Source: Triglochin maritima
Lineage: Eukaryota; Streptophyta; Magnoliopsida; Alismatales; Juncaginaceae
Direction: 5' to 3'
Length of the DNA: 64,000 nucleotides
Assembly (NCBI GenBank): GCA_963682175.1
Contig: OY821771.1
Coordinates: 37,902,201 to 37,966,200, forward strand
The notes beneath the pieces are model-generated. The model was not told the DNA's origin. It ran no database searches and saw nothing but the letters and a program-made list of their open reading frames with translations. The position numbers were made by a program, and so were the translations under genes. This document shows positions 34,211-46,892 of this stretch, in pieces (the first letter of the stretch is position 1; every line of letters begins with the position of its first letter).

Positions 34211-36668
34211 CACTACTACAGTATATGGCTACACCGATGGGACTTATCTATCTATGTCAGCCATCATCCATCGATGTAACAATACACCTATGGATACTCA
34301 TCCATTGACGATTCTTACGTTAGTGTTGTGAAACCCTAACGAGTATTAGTCGTTGTTGTTCATTTTCACGTGAACTTTCCTGCCAAAATATTTCGTTTTG
34401 TTTCGTCGATTCCATTGACGGAACAATCCCGTTGGTGAGTAATATCTATGACCTACATTGACGGATATGTCCCGTCGGTGTACGCCCGTCATGACTAACA
34501 CCGACGGATATCTGTCGTCGGTGTCTTCTGACCATAAAAAGGAAACGACCAACACCGATGAATCTTATCTGTCGGTGTAGGCCCTATCCAGAACTCGAAA
34601 GAGTTTGTTTGCTCGTTCCAGGTTCCAATTTTCCATGTTCAAACAAATATATTATTGCAATTCAATTCACAATTCATTCATCACAACACAAATATTCATA
34701 ACTCAAACAACCATACATTCCTAATTTAATAGTTATTTACTTCAAAGATTTTTAAATCATAATTCAAGCATTCATACACCACCAAACTTATAAACTCTAA
34801 AGTAAAAGTTGAATTTTCATTGAAAATAAGATTTAACAATTCCAAAGCAAAAATACTTAAAATAAACATAATCAAACAACATTCACAAATAGAAAGACCA
34901 CGTTGACAAACCTCTAGTGCCTACTCCGTGGAATGGACCATCATCGTTATCTCGACTTGGCGGGGAGGTGTTGTGCAAATAGATGTAACATTAATATCCT
35001 GCACGATTTAAACATTATACATTAAGATTATAATGCATATAAACTAACTTAATAAATGTAAAACTTATTAAATTAGAAATATAATACGTCACGACTATAA
35101 CCCTCATTCGTTGTCAATTGCTCCATCAAGAACTTCGTGTTTGCGAGCCTTTTTTCGTCTCAGTTAGCTCGTTTTATATCCTATTCATCTTCTGATGTTT
35201 CTCAACCTGGACTCTCGCGTCACACTCAGATTGATATGGCATCCCGCGTGGTCTGTACATGTCATTCGAGGTGACGAGACTGGAATACATCCTCACACAT
35301 CCGTGCCCGTCACCAAGAAGGGTCCCGACTGGATCCTCGGTGGCAGCCACCGAATTGGTAGAGCCCTGAGAGCTCGTCTCACCTGGTCCTTGACGAGTCT
35401 CTACTTGTTCCTAAAAGAAAAAAAATTATCATAAATTCACAAATAAAGATATCAAATAACATTAACTAATTTAAAACAAACATTAATATTAAACTACAAT
35501 AACTGCCGCAACTTCAGAGTGTGTCTTGTCATGTAGCTGGATGTACAAATCTGCCCGATTTGGCTCAAGAGCATATGGATTTTCTGTAATCTGCAATAGC
35601 AATATTGACTCGATTTCTTTTGAAAAAATAATGAATATGTAAGAAATTAAAGAAATATAAATAATATCTCACAATCTTCTCCCTGTGTCGCACCACCGAT
35701 TTGGTACCACACTGGTGTCTTATGACTAAATGCGCTATGTTTTTCTTATTAGTCTCGCTCTTTTTCTGTATTAGCAATATAACCAAATTGTTAGTTTTTT
35801 CAATCATTTATAATAGTTGAACTAAAATTACTATAAATTTACCTTAAACGTTTCACTGGACTAGTAGTCCAGGAGAGTAGACCAATCCTCCGGGGAAATA
35901 TGTTGTGGTCTAGTAGCCAGATGTGCCTCTCTAGACTCTCGAGGCGCCACATTAGGATATAACTTATACTTATTTTCTTTCCATTTGGTGTTCAGAGACT
36001 TCATAAATTTTGCTCTGACACCCTCTAGAATTGTCCAATGTGACTGTGGAAAAAAGTTTTCAACCAAAATCATACAAATATAACTGATGTACGTATACAA
36101 CATTACCGTAAATTACTACCATGCCACATCCTTGTCTTTCTTCGGCACCAATCTCTAGTATGAATAACGAGGATGCAGTACATGTGTCCTCCTGGCTTTC
36201 GTTCGAATAAAATTATGGAAGCAGTCGATGTGTTTTCCTATAGGTACACCTTCCGGTGTGAACTCTATCTCATGCTGAATAGTAAAACTCCAGTCATCCA
36301 ACATCTGTGTGGATCCACGAGACCTACTTGTACTAGGAACATCCCCAGTATCGGCTGCAGATGCCAAAGTGCTAGGAACATTCCCACTATCAACTGCCTC
36401 ATCAGCTATCTGTGGGGTATCCTGCACCTCACGTCATTGACGTCTATGCCTAACACCGTCTCCCTTAGGGTGACATGGTGAAACCTCACATCTAGTCCTA
36501 CAAATCTATTCATCAATTACAAAATGAAATTTATAAACTACAAATATATTCATGCACAATATTAAGTTTTGTCAATACATTTGTTTCCCTAAGGATGCAC
36601 TACTCCACGACTGGTTCCAAATCCATTCTAACAAAATTAACCAAATTAATGTCATCAAGTTCGACTCT
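34211..36668 (+). mobile_element. CACTA (En/Spm) transposon fragment 1
   Basis: The left terminus CACTACTACAG at 34211 abuts Tekay-type integrase. Subterminal repeats of ACACCGACGGATAT and its reverse complement TGTCGGTGT fill 34230-34590, as in CACTA ends. A degraded minus-strand tnpA-like gene follows. I see no matching right terminus; a second CACTA terminus begins at 36669. Confidence 0.75.
34930..36430 (-). pseudogene. CACTA-associated plant transposase-family gene (Transposase_24-like), exons in pieces
   Basis: Read on the minus strand, the blocks occur in the order usual for these En/Spm-associated proteins: FTPEGVPIGKHIDCFHNF (within 36155-36427), KWKENKYKLYPN with RPQHISPEDWSTLLDYW (35861-36000), ETNKKNIAHLVIRHQCGTKS (about 35680-35760), ALEPNRADLYIQLHDKTH (35510-35600) and a last exon with DGHGCVRMYSS (35195-35434). 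AT-rich gaps between them look like introns. Stops are present in the first blocks. The protein class is DNA-binding and helps CACTA transposition; this copy looks inactive. Confidence 0.65.
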
Positions 36669-38380
36669 CACTAGTGTAGAAACACCTATACTTGTCTCCA
36701 CAATAGACGTCGGTCGTATACATAGCCGACGTCTATACCAATAGACGTTTGCTATGTATACGATCAGCGTCTATACCTATAGACGTCGGCTAAGTATACG
36801 ACCGACGTCTATTGAGAGATATAGACGTGAGTTGAGGGAAAATGCATGGCGACCGACGTCTATACCCTTACGATTACCACCCATAGACGTCAGCTATATG
36901 GTACAACTGACTTATATTATCTCATCCCAATAGACGTCGAGGTATAGACGTCGGGTGGACCATATATCCGACGTCTTTGAGCCATTAGTTAGTTTTTTCT
37001 TTGTTCCAACAAAACTATTCACCCCAACAAAAACCCTACACAGTCGCGGTGAACGAATCCTAGCACCCTCCACCGCGTCCAAATCCACCGCAGCGACTGT
37101 TCTCTGACCAAATCCACCACGTCAACCTCGACAACCTCCGCCTTGACCCCGACCGAACCCTAGCCCCCTCCACCGCGAACAATTTCCGACCAAACCCTAG
37201 CCCCCTCCACCGCGAACAATTTTCGACCAAACCCTAGCCCCCTCCACCATGACAAACCCCCAAGTTCCTCGACCGCAGCCTCCGCGACCTCCACTGTAGC
37301 CTCCGTGACCTCCTCGATCTCCACTGTAGCCTCTGCGACCTCCTCAACCTCCGCTTCCTGTCACTGCAACCTCCACGACAGCCACCGTCACCGCACCCTC
37401 CACGACAGCCACCGTCATCGCAGCCACCTCATCCTCTGTTCGATACTCCACCTTGTTTGGTATATGCCTTGTTAGATTTACATGCTTCACCTACCTACTA
37501 CTCATCTTGTGTGATCTAATTTTTTAGACTTAAATTTTGTTTACATGTAAAGTAATATCTTGGTAACTTGTTTTTGTTTACTTTGATTAGAAAAATGAAA
37601 TGATTTTCTCATTGTAATTAACAGTAAACATTAGTTCAAATAGAAAGGTTTTGGAATGTTTGCTGTTTGAGATGTTTCGTTAAGTAATGATGTTATGTGG
37701 GTTGAATTGAAGGCCGACTTCCTGCCTAATAAGAAGAGTTCAACAAAACAGATACCTTTTTAAATCACTCAAACTAACAACCATTAATGGATTAGAAAAT
37801 GTTGTTGAAGTAAATGTTGCAATAATATATTGTACCTTATAAATTAAGAAGTGGAACTGAACCACCCGTGAGTGATTATGATTATAATAATAGGAAGATC
37901 CAACTTATTTCGAAACGGTGGTTGTGAATTGTCACGAGCACAAGAAATGGACTTAAAATCATGCTCGTTGTTTATCATATGCTCGTTGTTTTGGATGCAT
38001 TATTGTGTAAATTTGAATGTAAATAAAGTAACGTTCTTCATGGATGTCATACATGTGTATTTCAACATGAGTAGATTTGTAATGTGAACGTGATGTAGTG
38101 GAGAATATTATACATTGTTCTTCTTAATTTCTGGATTTGAAGAATTTTACATATCAAATTTTAAGGGGAGGTTCTGCCAAAAATTTAATAAATGTTTATT
38201 CCCAATTGTTATTAATAACATGATATTTTGTGTTTAAAATGTTTCCCGTCAATCCAAGTAATTGTTTTTAATACTTCGTTTTTATATTAAAATAGTTTAT
38301 TGCCTTGCTTCTTTGAATTTTCAATATTATTTACATATATTGTCTATAAATATGCTGGTATTATGATAATAACTTATCGA
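36669..38380 (+). mobile_element. CACTA-like fragment 2 with GACGTC subterminal repeats
   Basis: Terminus CACTAGTGTAGAAAC at 36669, then about ten TAGACGTCGG-type repeats in both orientations to about 36975. The remainder (37000-38380) contains Pro-type minisatellites and AT-rich DNA without a recognisable gene. The right border is not seen: Athila leader sequence starts near 38381. The GACGTC repeats recur at 58148-58735. Confidence 0.65.
37158..37255 (+). repeat. 37-bp tandem repeat, about 2.6 copies
   Basis: Units beginning CCCTAGCCCCCTCCACCGCG at 37158, 37195 and 37232 (partial), followed by other CCTCCAC-rich short repeats to about 37440. Confidence 0.8.
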
Positions 38381-39080
38381 CCCCCTTAAGCAACTTAGCC
38401 TTTAATAACCTAAAGCAAAAGATTAGACAATATTTGCTAAGTCATTCATCATATAGGCCTTTCCATTCATCGTAATTATTTTTTATTTTACTATTTCTGT
38501 CGTAAATTGCTGGCGTATGGTACATAATCTCTTCCACTCATCATTCATTAGAAATTACACATTAGTTAGTAGGACTTGCATTGGAACAATAGTGACGTGA
38601 GTGTTTGTTTGGTGTGTTGTTTGTTAAATTAAGGCATGAAAAACATTTAGGGGGCAGTCACCTATAGGATATGAGGTGGGGGATTTCATCACCATTTACT
38701 TAGCCCAAAACCACTTAATATAAGCCTTAATAAATCAATTTAGACGTTGGCCCTTAGGATATCTGGACGCATTAAGGAGAGGAAACTGTTTAGGACCGTT
38801 ATGGCCTGAACGACGTTGCCCATCTAGTCTTCCTGAGATTTTAGGAACCTCTGGGTTCTTGATTTCCTACAGACTAGTGGTCCTCATTGTTTAAGACCAT
38901 TTCGGACTGAACGTCGCTGACTATCTAGTCTCCCTGAGATTTTAGGAACCTCCGAGTTCTTGATTCCCTACAGACTAGTGGTCCTCGGTGGGACCTTAAA
39001 GTTAGGCGTCGTCTAGTGCTAAGGACCTATAGTGGACATTAGGCTTGCTTTGACCTTGATTGCTTAGTTAGGTTTCTAAC
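38381..39080 (+). other. Athila leader fragment (element D)
   Basis: AAAGCAAAAGATTAGACAAT and the following blocks match the leaders of elements 1, A and E. The LTR and PBS of this copy are missing. Two 60-bp direct repeats (TCTAGTCT to GTGGTCCTC) lie at about 38823-38890 and 38920-38987. Confidence 0.7.
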
Positions 39081-39923
39081 CGGATCTCTGCATAACCAAG
39101 AGGAAGATCAATGTTCCTAAGAAAGCATTCCTGGCTGCGAATGTAAGCTCACTTTTGCCCAATCCCACCTCCACAAAATACATGGACCCTGGGTGTCCAA
39201 CTATTCAGTGTACGATCGGGGACACTAGCATGAGTAATGTATTGCTTGATTTAGGATCGACGGTCAACCTCCTCCCATTTTCTGTTTATCAACAGTTGAA
39301 CTTGGGAGAATTGAAACCAACTAAGATCACCCTCCAATTGGCGGATAGATCCATTCGTATTCCAAAGGGGATTATCGAGGATGTGCTTATCAAAGTTGGA
39401 GATTTTATATTTCCAGTCGATTTTGTTGTCCTCGATACCAATCCTGTTGCGCACACCCACTCTCAAATACCTTTGATTTTGGGTAGACCATTTCTAGCAA
39501 CCTCCAATGCCTTAATTAATTGTAGAAATGGTCTCATGAAGCTCTCATTCGGTAACATGAGTGTTGAGTTTCATGTGTTCAACTCTGGTAGGCAACATGA
39601 GCCCATGGACCAACCTTTAAATCTCAATCTCATCCGCCAATTAGAGAAAGCACCGCAAAATCAACGAACACCCCTAACACCAATGCAACCCATTGAGAAT
39701 GTTTGTGGGCCCAGCAAAAGCTCATTGCCTGTCTTTGCAATGCAACAGAGTGAGCTGGCATCAAACATGAATGTCCAACGGGAGTGTTCGTTACATGATT
39801 TAGTTGAGACCATTAGTGAGGGGGACACACATCATCATATGCCCATTCCAGAAGGTGTTGTCACTCCGTGTCCTAGGGCTATTGAGCCTTTTGAGCTTCA
39901 GATTGACTCCAACAAGGACCCAC
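39081..39923 (+). pseudogene. Athila protease fragment (element D)
   Basis: It is open from DLCITKRKINVPKKAF through VLLDLGSTVNLLPFSVY and LILGRPFLATSNALINC to a linker ending PFELQIDSNKDP. It is closely related to the protease of element A and has no stop in this stretch. The gag upstream is deleted (leader sequence joins it at about 39080). Downstream it is cut by the LTR of element E at 39924. The retropepsin-like domain would process gag-pol. Confidence 0.82.
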
Positions 39924-41310
39924 TGATTGACATCATTTCATGCTTATATTTGTATCTTATATCCATTATCTTACACCTAAGCAATGCTACGTGATGAGTT
40001 TTATGTTTGAATTTCAGAAATAAATAGGTCTGAAGAGATGAAGCATAAAAGGACCCAAAAGCAGGGGAGAAGGACTTAATTGTGAGACCTGGGGACTAAT
40101 ATGCAAGGGAGAAGGGCCTGAACGTAAGATCGAAGTACCAAAGAGCAAAACAGAAAACTCCACACCATCATGGGGAGTATTTTGGCAATTTTACTCGGGT
40201 CGGAGCTCCAATAAACAAAGTATATGCATCAAAGACCAACAAAGACATCCAGAAAAGCCCACAACAAATTCGAGATGGATCCATAACCGATAGACCGTCA
40301 ATTGGTGGTCTGTTTGGCTCCGAATCCGCTAAGCTTTGGCGGGCATGTGTATTAGAGTGTGTTTATTCTATTTCTGGTATATGTTTAGTCCCATACCGGG
40401 GGATTGTCCCGGATTACCTTTTTCTATGGCTATAAATAGAACACTTCACCTTCCATTGTAATCACTTCACATTTTGGTGGCTATTCCTACTACTTGAAGT
40501 GAGGCCTTGAAGCAAACACTGAAGTGGGAGAATGCTACCTGTATTGTGAGTCATTTTAATAATAAAAGTTTCTTTGTTATGTTGCTTGTTTTGTGTTGGT
40601 TGTTTTACTTTGTTTAATTTCATGTTTAGTAATCTTAGTAGCTTAGTTAATATATTTTCCTTACTTAGTGTAATCATTAGTTTAATGAGTAGTGAGTAGT
40701 TCCATCCCCTTTGGGGGGTGGATCAATGTTTATACATGTTATGTAGATGGAATGAATGTTAAACTTTTGTGTATGTGAAAAATGTTAGTATACTTGTTTG
40801 ATTAAAAAGAATACTTACTTGATGGTTTCTGCCATAGTCTTAGGTACATTCCATGCTTGTCTAAGTGTCTTAATAACAAACTTGTCATGCTCATATTAAT
40901 CACCTAGGTTAGTGTTTTGAATGATAGGTCTTGCCATTAGGTACTTCTTATGCATAGCAAACACTACATACACTTGTTCTTAATGAATGCATTCACCACC
41001 ACTCATATCTTGTGTACACACACTCCACCCCTTAGGGGTTTTAGATTCCTGATTTCTAGCTTCTCTTTCTAGCTTATCATTCTAGTAGTTGCCTAGCTTA
41101 GCATAGTTTAGTTCATTTTATACTTCCATTTCCTTCCTTGTTGTTTACTAGTTTAGTGTAGTGTCGGTTAGTGTAATCAATCTTTCTCTCCTTTCTTTCC
41201 CACTCGCCTTCGAACAAACTAAAGTCAACACACCTCCCTGCGGATCGACCCGTATTTGCCACCGCTTCAACGCGGCCGTGCACTTGCGGTTAATTAAAAC
41301 GTATCAATCA
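39924..41310 (+). repeat. 5' LTR of Athila element E
   Basis: TGATTGACATC to AACGTATCAATCA, 1387 bp. Partly worn U3 inverted repeat GACCGTCAATTGGTGGTC at 40293-40310; TATAAATA at 40431-40438. Confidence 0.93.
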
Positions 41311-41316
41311 AGTTTT

Positions 41317-41334
41317 TGGCGCCGTTGCCGGGGA
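41317..41334 (+). other. Primer-binding site of element E, tRNA-Asp (perfect)
   Basis: TGGCGCCGTTGCCGGGGA is an exact complement of the tRNA-Asp 3' end and the best PBS in the window. Confidence 0.97.
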
Positions 41335-42439
41335 GGTGTTCTGTCCAGACTTTGGTTTGGACGATTCGAGTGGTTTTAAATTTTGTTTGTTTCAGGGATC
41401 CTAGAGCTCAAGGGGAGGCCACTGGAGAAATTGGAGGCACAGAAGCACCAAACTGACGGCCAAATAGCGGCCTGGAACCGCCAATTGGCGACCTGGTGAG
41501 CTGCTTCTGCTCTCAAATTTGTTCTGGTTGTTCTTTGCTTCAGTGTAGTTGTCTGGGAGCACAATTTTGCATGTTTTAACTTGTAGTTGGCTCCCAGATC
41601 ATTAAATCAATCCCCTTTAATCAACTTGGCCTTAAAATCCATAGCAAAAGATTAGGCATTCCTACTTGTTTAGGTCATGCATCATATACTTGACTTAGGC
41701 ACGTAGTTGTCTTTTATTTTAGCTTTATTTTCAGTTGTTGAGAGCTGGCATGAGGTACGCATTTCCTACACTCATTCATGCATCTTGTATGACCATGCAT
41801 TAGTTAGTAGGATTTATATCAGGACAAGAGTCAGTTGAGCGTTTGATTGGAGCGTTGATTGCTAGATTTAGGATCAAAACACTACTAAGGAGGGGTTGTC
41901 CCATACAAGATAAGGTAGGGGATTTCATCACTCTTTCCTTTGCCCCAAAAATCACTCTTAATCAAGCCTTAATCTAAAAGCAAGTAGACATTGACCCTAG
42001 GATTTCAGACGCACTAGGAAAGTGATTTAGTTGAGACCGTCATGACCTGATCGGCGTCGCCTACCTTGTCGATAGTAGGAGGTACTGGATCTCCGGATCT
42101 GGTATCACTTGCTGGGCATTGTGGTCTTTTTTGTAGGGAGGTGAGGCGTGTCGAGACTAGGGATCTCGAAGTTAGGCGTCGTCTAGCCTAAGGACCCATA
42201 GCCTTAAGTTGTGTGAGTTGTGCTTGCTAGTTAGGCTTCTACCTGATCCCATTACCCACGCTAGATCTAAGGATTCTTCCCTCCTCATCTGAGACATATC
42301 CTCGTCTATTCTCTACGAGTAGTCTCCTCCTCTGAGTACACCTTCTGTTGTGTGTTTTTTAGAGTCGAGTCGAGCATTTATGCGAGGTTGGGCTCGTTCT
42401 GGTGAGAGCGCTCGACTTGAGAGAGTGCATTTTTCTGAG
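41335..42439 (+). other. Leader of element E
   Basis: It contains GACGGCCAAATAGCGGCC and ACCGCCAATTGGCGACC (41455-41493), followed by CTGGTGAGCTGC, the same order as in elements 1 and A. Confidence 0.75.
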
Positions 42440-45400
42440 ATGGATGGTCTTGGTGATCGATCATCTCCGCCTCGTGCTCCCTTAGAGCATGAGGCCGAGT
42501 CGTCTCGTGGGGACGGGGGAGACCAGGTTCCATACATGGATTACCTTGGTCCGCTCCCACCTGCACGTAAACGTCCTTCTCCTCCTCCTCTGACTCGAGA
42601 GGAAGAGGGATTCGGTCAGGATAGAGTTCTTGGTGCACCACCACCTTTCGCTCGATATGATAGACCGATGATTTTGTGGGAGCGGACACTTCCTGTTCAG
42701 GCCGCGCAGCCTTCTTGCATAGTTCTTCCCCCTGCTCACGGGAACAACTATGAGCTAAAACCTCAATATGTGAGCATGCTTAGAACCTTTACTGCCAATA
42801 AGGAGGATCTGTATATTTTTATACGCGAATTCGAGGAAGTATGCTCCATGTTCAAGCTTCAACAACATGACGAGGATTCAGTCTGGTTGAGGATGATTTC
42901 TTTCGCGTTGAAGGATAACGTGAAGAAATGGATGTACAGCCGCCCGGCGAGCTCTATTCGGTCTTGGGATGACTTTGTGACCGTCTCTCTGAAGAGATTT
43001 TTCCCTCAAAGGAAAACTCAACAGATACGACACAAGATACATCAAATGTATCAGACTGAGACCGAATCTTTTCATGCTTTCTTTGAGAGGTTCAAGGACC
43101 TTCTCCAGCAGTGCCCTCATCATGGGCTTGAGCTATGGAAGTTGTGCCAGATTGTTTATGAGGGCCTCAACTACAACACCCGCACAATGTTGGAGTCGAT
43201 GTGTCAACGTACCTTCGAGTGGGACACCATGAGAGAGCCACCAGCCGCCAGGTCTTCTGGTCGGGCTGGATCATATCATGTTGAGTCAACTATCGCGTAT
43301 GAGGCAAAATTGGCTGCTCTCATGCGTAGGATTGAGAGTTTAGAGTTGGACCGAGCTCCTGTAGCTCAGGTCGCTATTCCTGGGTGTAGTAGGTGTGGAC
43401 TTACGGGCCATGATGACTTGGAATGAGCTTACGCTCCAAGGGATACTGAGCATGCAAATGCAATGTATGAACAGATGTCCCGTAACGACCCGTACAGTCA
43501 CTCCTACAACCCGGGATAACGTAACCATCCTTACATCTCTTGGGGGCCTAGTGGGGGTCACGGTCAGAGCTCGCACGCTCAACCTCCACGCCCATCGGCG
43601 ACCTACCAACCCCCACATCAAAGGTCTCAGCACAATAATTACCAACCTGCTCAGGCCTCATCGTCCGGTTATTCCAGCCAGACTCCACCACCCCAGCGGG
43701 TTGACCCCAAGGACCCTTCTAGTGATCCGACCCTTCAAGCGTTCATGCAGAGCATGCAAAGTACAGTTAAAGCTTTGGAAATGCAAGTTAGCAAGTTGGC
43801 TCATCAGTTCCATGAACGCGAGAAGGGCCAGTTCCCGAGTCAACATGTGGTAAATCCCAGGGGTCAACCTGCTCATGCTAGGCAGAATGTACACAATGTT
43901 GAAAGTGACCCTTCCCAACATGTCAATGTTGTCCATACCTTGAGATCGGGAAGGGTTGTTGACAACAATGTGGAAATGCCTGAAGCCAACCCTGTTGGCG
44001 AGACTTCCGAGGAGGGTCTTGAGTCTATCAAGGAACCTAATTCTGATACTCCTCATGATTAATATGTCCCCAAGACACCATTCCCTCCTAGGTTGACTAA
44101 AAAATGTCATGAGCATTGGGACAAAATCGTTGAGGTACTTAGGCAAGTAAAGGTGAACATCCCGTTGTTGGACGTTGTTCAACAAATGCCACCGTATACC
44201 AAGTTCCTCAAGGACCTTTGCACCATTAAGCGAAGAACGAATGTTCCCAAAACGGCATTTTTGGCCGCCAATGTGAGCTCAATATTGACATAACCCATGC
44301 AAGTCAAATACAAGGACCCAGGTTGTCCAACTGTCTCTTGCATGATCGGGAATGTGACAATCTCTCAAGCTTTATTGGATTTGGGAGCGTCTGTGAACCT
44401 CCTGCCCTACTCTGTCTATGTCAACCTTGGAATAGGCGATCTTAAACCAACGAGGACAACCCTCCAGTTGGCTGACATGTCCGTCAAGATTCCATGAGGG
44501 AGTGTGGAGGATGTCCTTATTAAAGTAGGTGAGTTCGTATTTCCAGTTGATTTCATCATCTTGGATACCGAGCCCGTGTCCAACCCACAAGGACAAATTC
44601 GTGTGATCCTTGGGTGGCCATTTCTTGCGACATCTAATGCTTTGATCAATTGTCGCAATGGCTTGATGAGGTTGTCTTTTTGAAACCTCACAGCGGATTT
44701 CAACATCTTTACTCTTGGTAAGCAACCCGGGCTCTTCGACGATGCTGTCGGAGCCAATTTCATCCAGGACATGGATGAGCCCGAGTCATTAGGCTTGTTC
44801 GACTCACATCAACATATTATTGAGGTGCCTAATGACCAGGTTACGAGTGAAGAGGATCTTGAGGAATCTGCCAGTGAATCTCTGGATGAAGAGGCACATC
44901 TAGGTGCTTGCTCCTCTTACCCCGTGGCCCTTGAACCACTTGAAAGTAACTCTGAATCCGACAAGGACCCACCTATGGTCGAGCTTAAACTGCTCCCCGA
45001 TAACCTTAAGTACATCTTTTTAGGGGATAATGAGACCTTGACACTCATTATTGCTTCTGATCTTGCAAAAGATCAAGAAGTTGCCCTCAAAAAAGTGCTC
45101 TTTGAAAACAAAGAGGCTATTGGGTGGTCCTTGAAGGATATCAAGGGAATTAGCCCTGGTATTGTTCAGCATCAGATCAACATGGAAGAGGATTCTAGGC
45201 CCCGCAGGGACCCACAACGAAGATTGAATTCTGTACTGAAAGAAGCCATCCAAAAGGAGGTTCTTAAGTACTTGGATCATGACATAATCTATCCTATCTC
45301 TGATACTTCGTGGGTGAGTCATGTCCATGTGGTTCCCAAGAAGTCAGGCGTGACGGTTGTGGAGAATGAGCATAATGACCTTATCCCGACACGCCTGCAA

Positions 45401-46892
45401 ACTGGCTGGCGAGTTTGCGTTGATTATCGCAAGCTCAATGCGGCAACGCGGAAAGATCATTTCCCGTTGCCATTCATTGATCAGATGTTGGAAAGGTTGG
45501 TCGGACTTGAGTACTATTGTTTTCTTGATGGATACTCCAGTTACAACCAAATTTCCATCGCCCCCGAGGATCAAGAGAAAACCACATTTACTTGTCCCTT
45601 TGACACATTTGCTTACCGTCGCATGCCCTTTGGGTTATGTAATGCACCGGCAACGTTTCAAAAGTGTATGATCAGCATCTTCTCCGATATGGTAGAGCGT
45701 TTCCTTGAGATTTTCATGGACGACTTTTCCATATTTGGCGCTTCCTTTGATGAGTGCCTTCGTCACTTGAGCCTTGTCCTCAAGCGATGCCGTGAGAAGA
45801 ACATCACTCTCAATTGGGAGAAATGTCACTTCATGGTGAAGCGAGGGATTGTACTTGGACATGTGGTCTCAAGTAGGGGAATTGAGGTCGATCCCGCCCA
45901 AGTGGGTATTATTGCTAATCTCCCACCACCACGTAGTGTGAAGGATATCCGTGCCTTTTTGGGGCATGCTGGATTCTATCGGCGGTTCATTCGGGATTTT
46001 AGCAAAATTGCTCGAACTCTCACCGTCTTGTTGGCTAAGGATGCCATTTTTGAGTTCACACCGGATTGTCACCATGCCTTTTTGACCTTGAAGAAAGAGT
46101 TGACTTCAGCTCCCATAATTAAGGCACCGGTGTGGACTGAACCTTTTGAGTTAATGTGTGATGTATCTGACTTCACTGTGGGAGCAGTGCTTGGGAAACG
46201 ATTGGACAAATTGCCTCATGTGATCTACTATGCCATTAGAACACTCAATGATGCCCAATTAAACTACACTGTGACCGAGAAGGAATTCTTAACGATCATA
46301 TTTGCTTTGGAGAAATTCCAGTCGTACTTGATAGGCTCCCACGTGATTATCTATTCTGATCACACAACCATCAAGCACCTCATGGCAAAGAAAGATGCAA
46401 AATCCCGACTCTTGAGATGGATCTTGTTGTTACAAGAATTTGATCTCGAGATTCGGAACAAAAAATGGTGTGAAAATGTTGTAGCAGACCACCTGTCTCG
46501 TCTAGAGACGACCAACCCACAGGACCAAATTATTGATGATAAATTTCCTGACGAGCAGTTGTTCACAATCGAAGATAACCCTTGGTTTGCGGACATCGTG
46601 AACTACCTCGTGACCGAGCAACTTCCTGTGGGTTGGTCAAAATCTGACCAAACCAAATTTAGATCTTATGTCAGATTCTTTCACTAGGACGACCCATACC
46701 TATTCAAACACTGCTCTAACCAAAATTACAGGAGATGCATCCCAGATATCGAGTTTCAAAGTGTGCTCCATTTCTGCCACTCTAAGGCATGTGGAGGACA
46801 CTTTGGAGCAAAGAAAACTGCCGCCAAGGTGCTCCAATCTGGATTCTTCTGGTCTTCTCCTTTCAAAGATGCTTACGACTTTTGTAAGCAAT
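42440..46892 (+). pseudogene. Athila gag-pol of element E: gag, protease, RT, RNase H, integrase start
   Basis: One reading frame covers the whole region with no frameshift but seven in-frame stops: 43424, 43517, 44060, 44291, 44495, 44681 and 46685 (first bases). Gag (42440-43423) has a FTANKED core and the knuckle CSRCGLTGHDDLE, whose last Cys is now TGA. Protease has LLDLGASVNLLPYSVY. RT and RNase H form a 638-codon open stretch (44771-46687) with [31 protein letters not shown], catalytic FMDDFS, then [18 protein letters not shown] and VADHLS. The integrase zinc domain starts (CHSKACGGHFGAKKTAAKV) and is cut at about 46892. RT and RNase H look biochemically complete, but the chain is truncated on both sides by stops. 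Confidence 0.92.

Noticed and set aside
36669..36975. Regularly repeated GACGTC units as a possible CRISPR-like array
   Set aside because: Units occur in both orientations with irregular spacers next to a CACTA terminus, in a plant genome.
42378..42739. Minus-strand frames over 80 codons
   Set aside because: Shadows of the gag frame of element E; the matching region of element B shows the same shadow.
43340..44185. Two long minus-strand frames and an alternative plus frame
   Set aside because: They overlap the element E gag-protease frame, which has family motifs; these have none.
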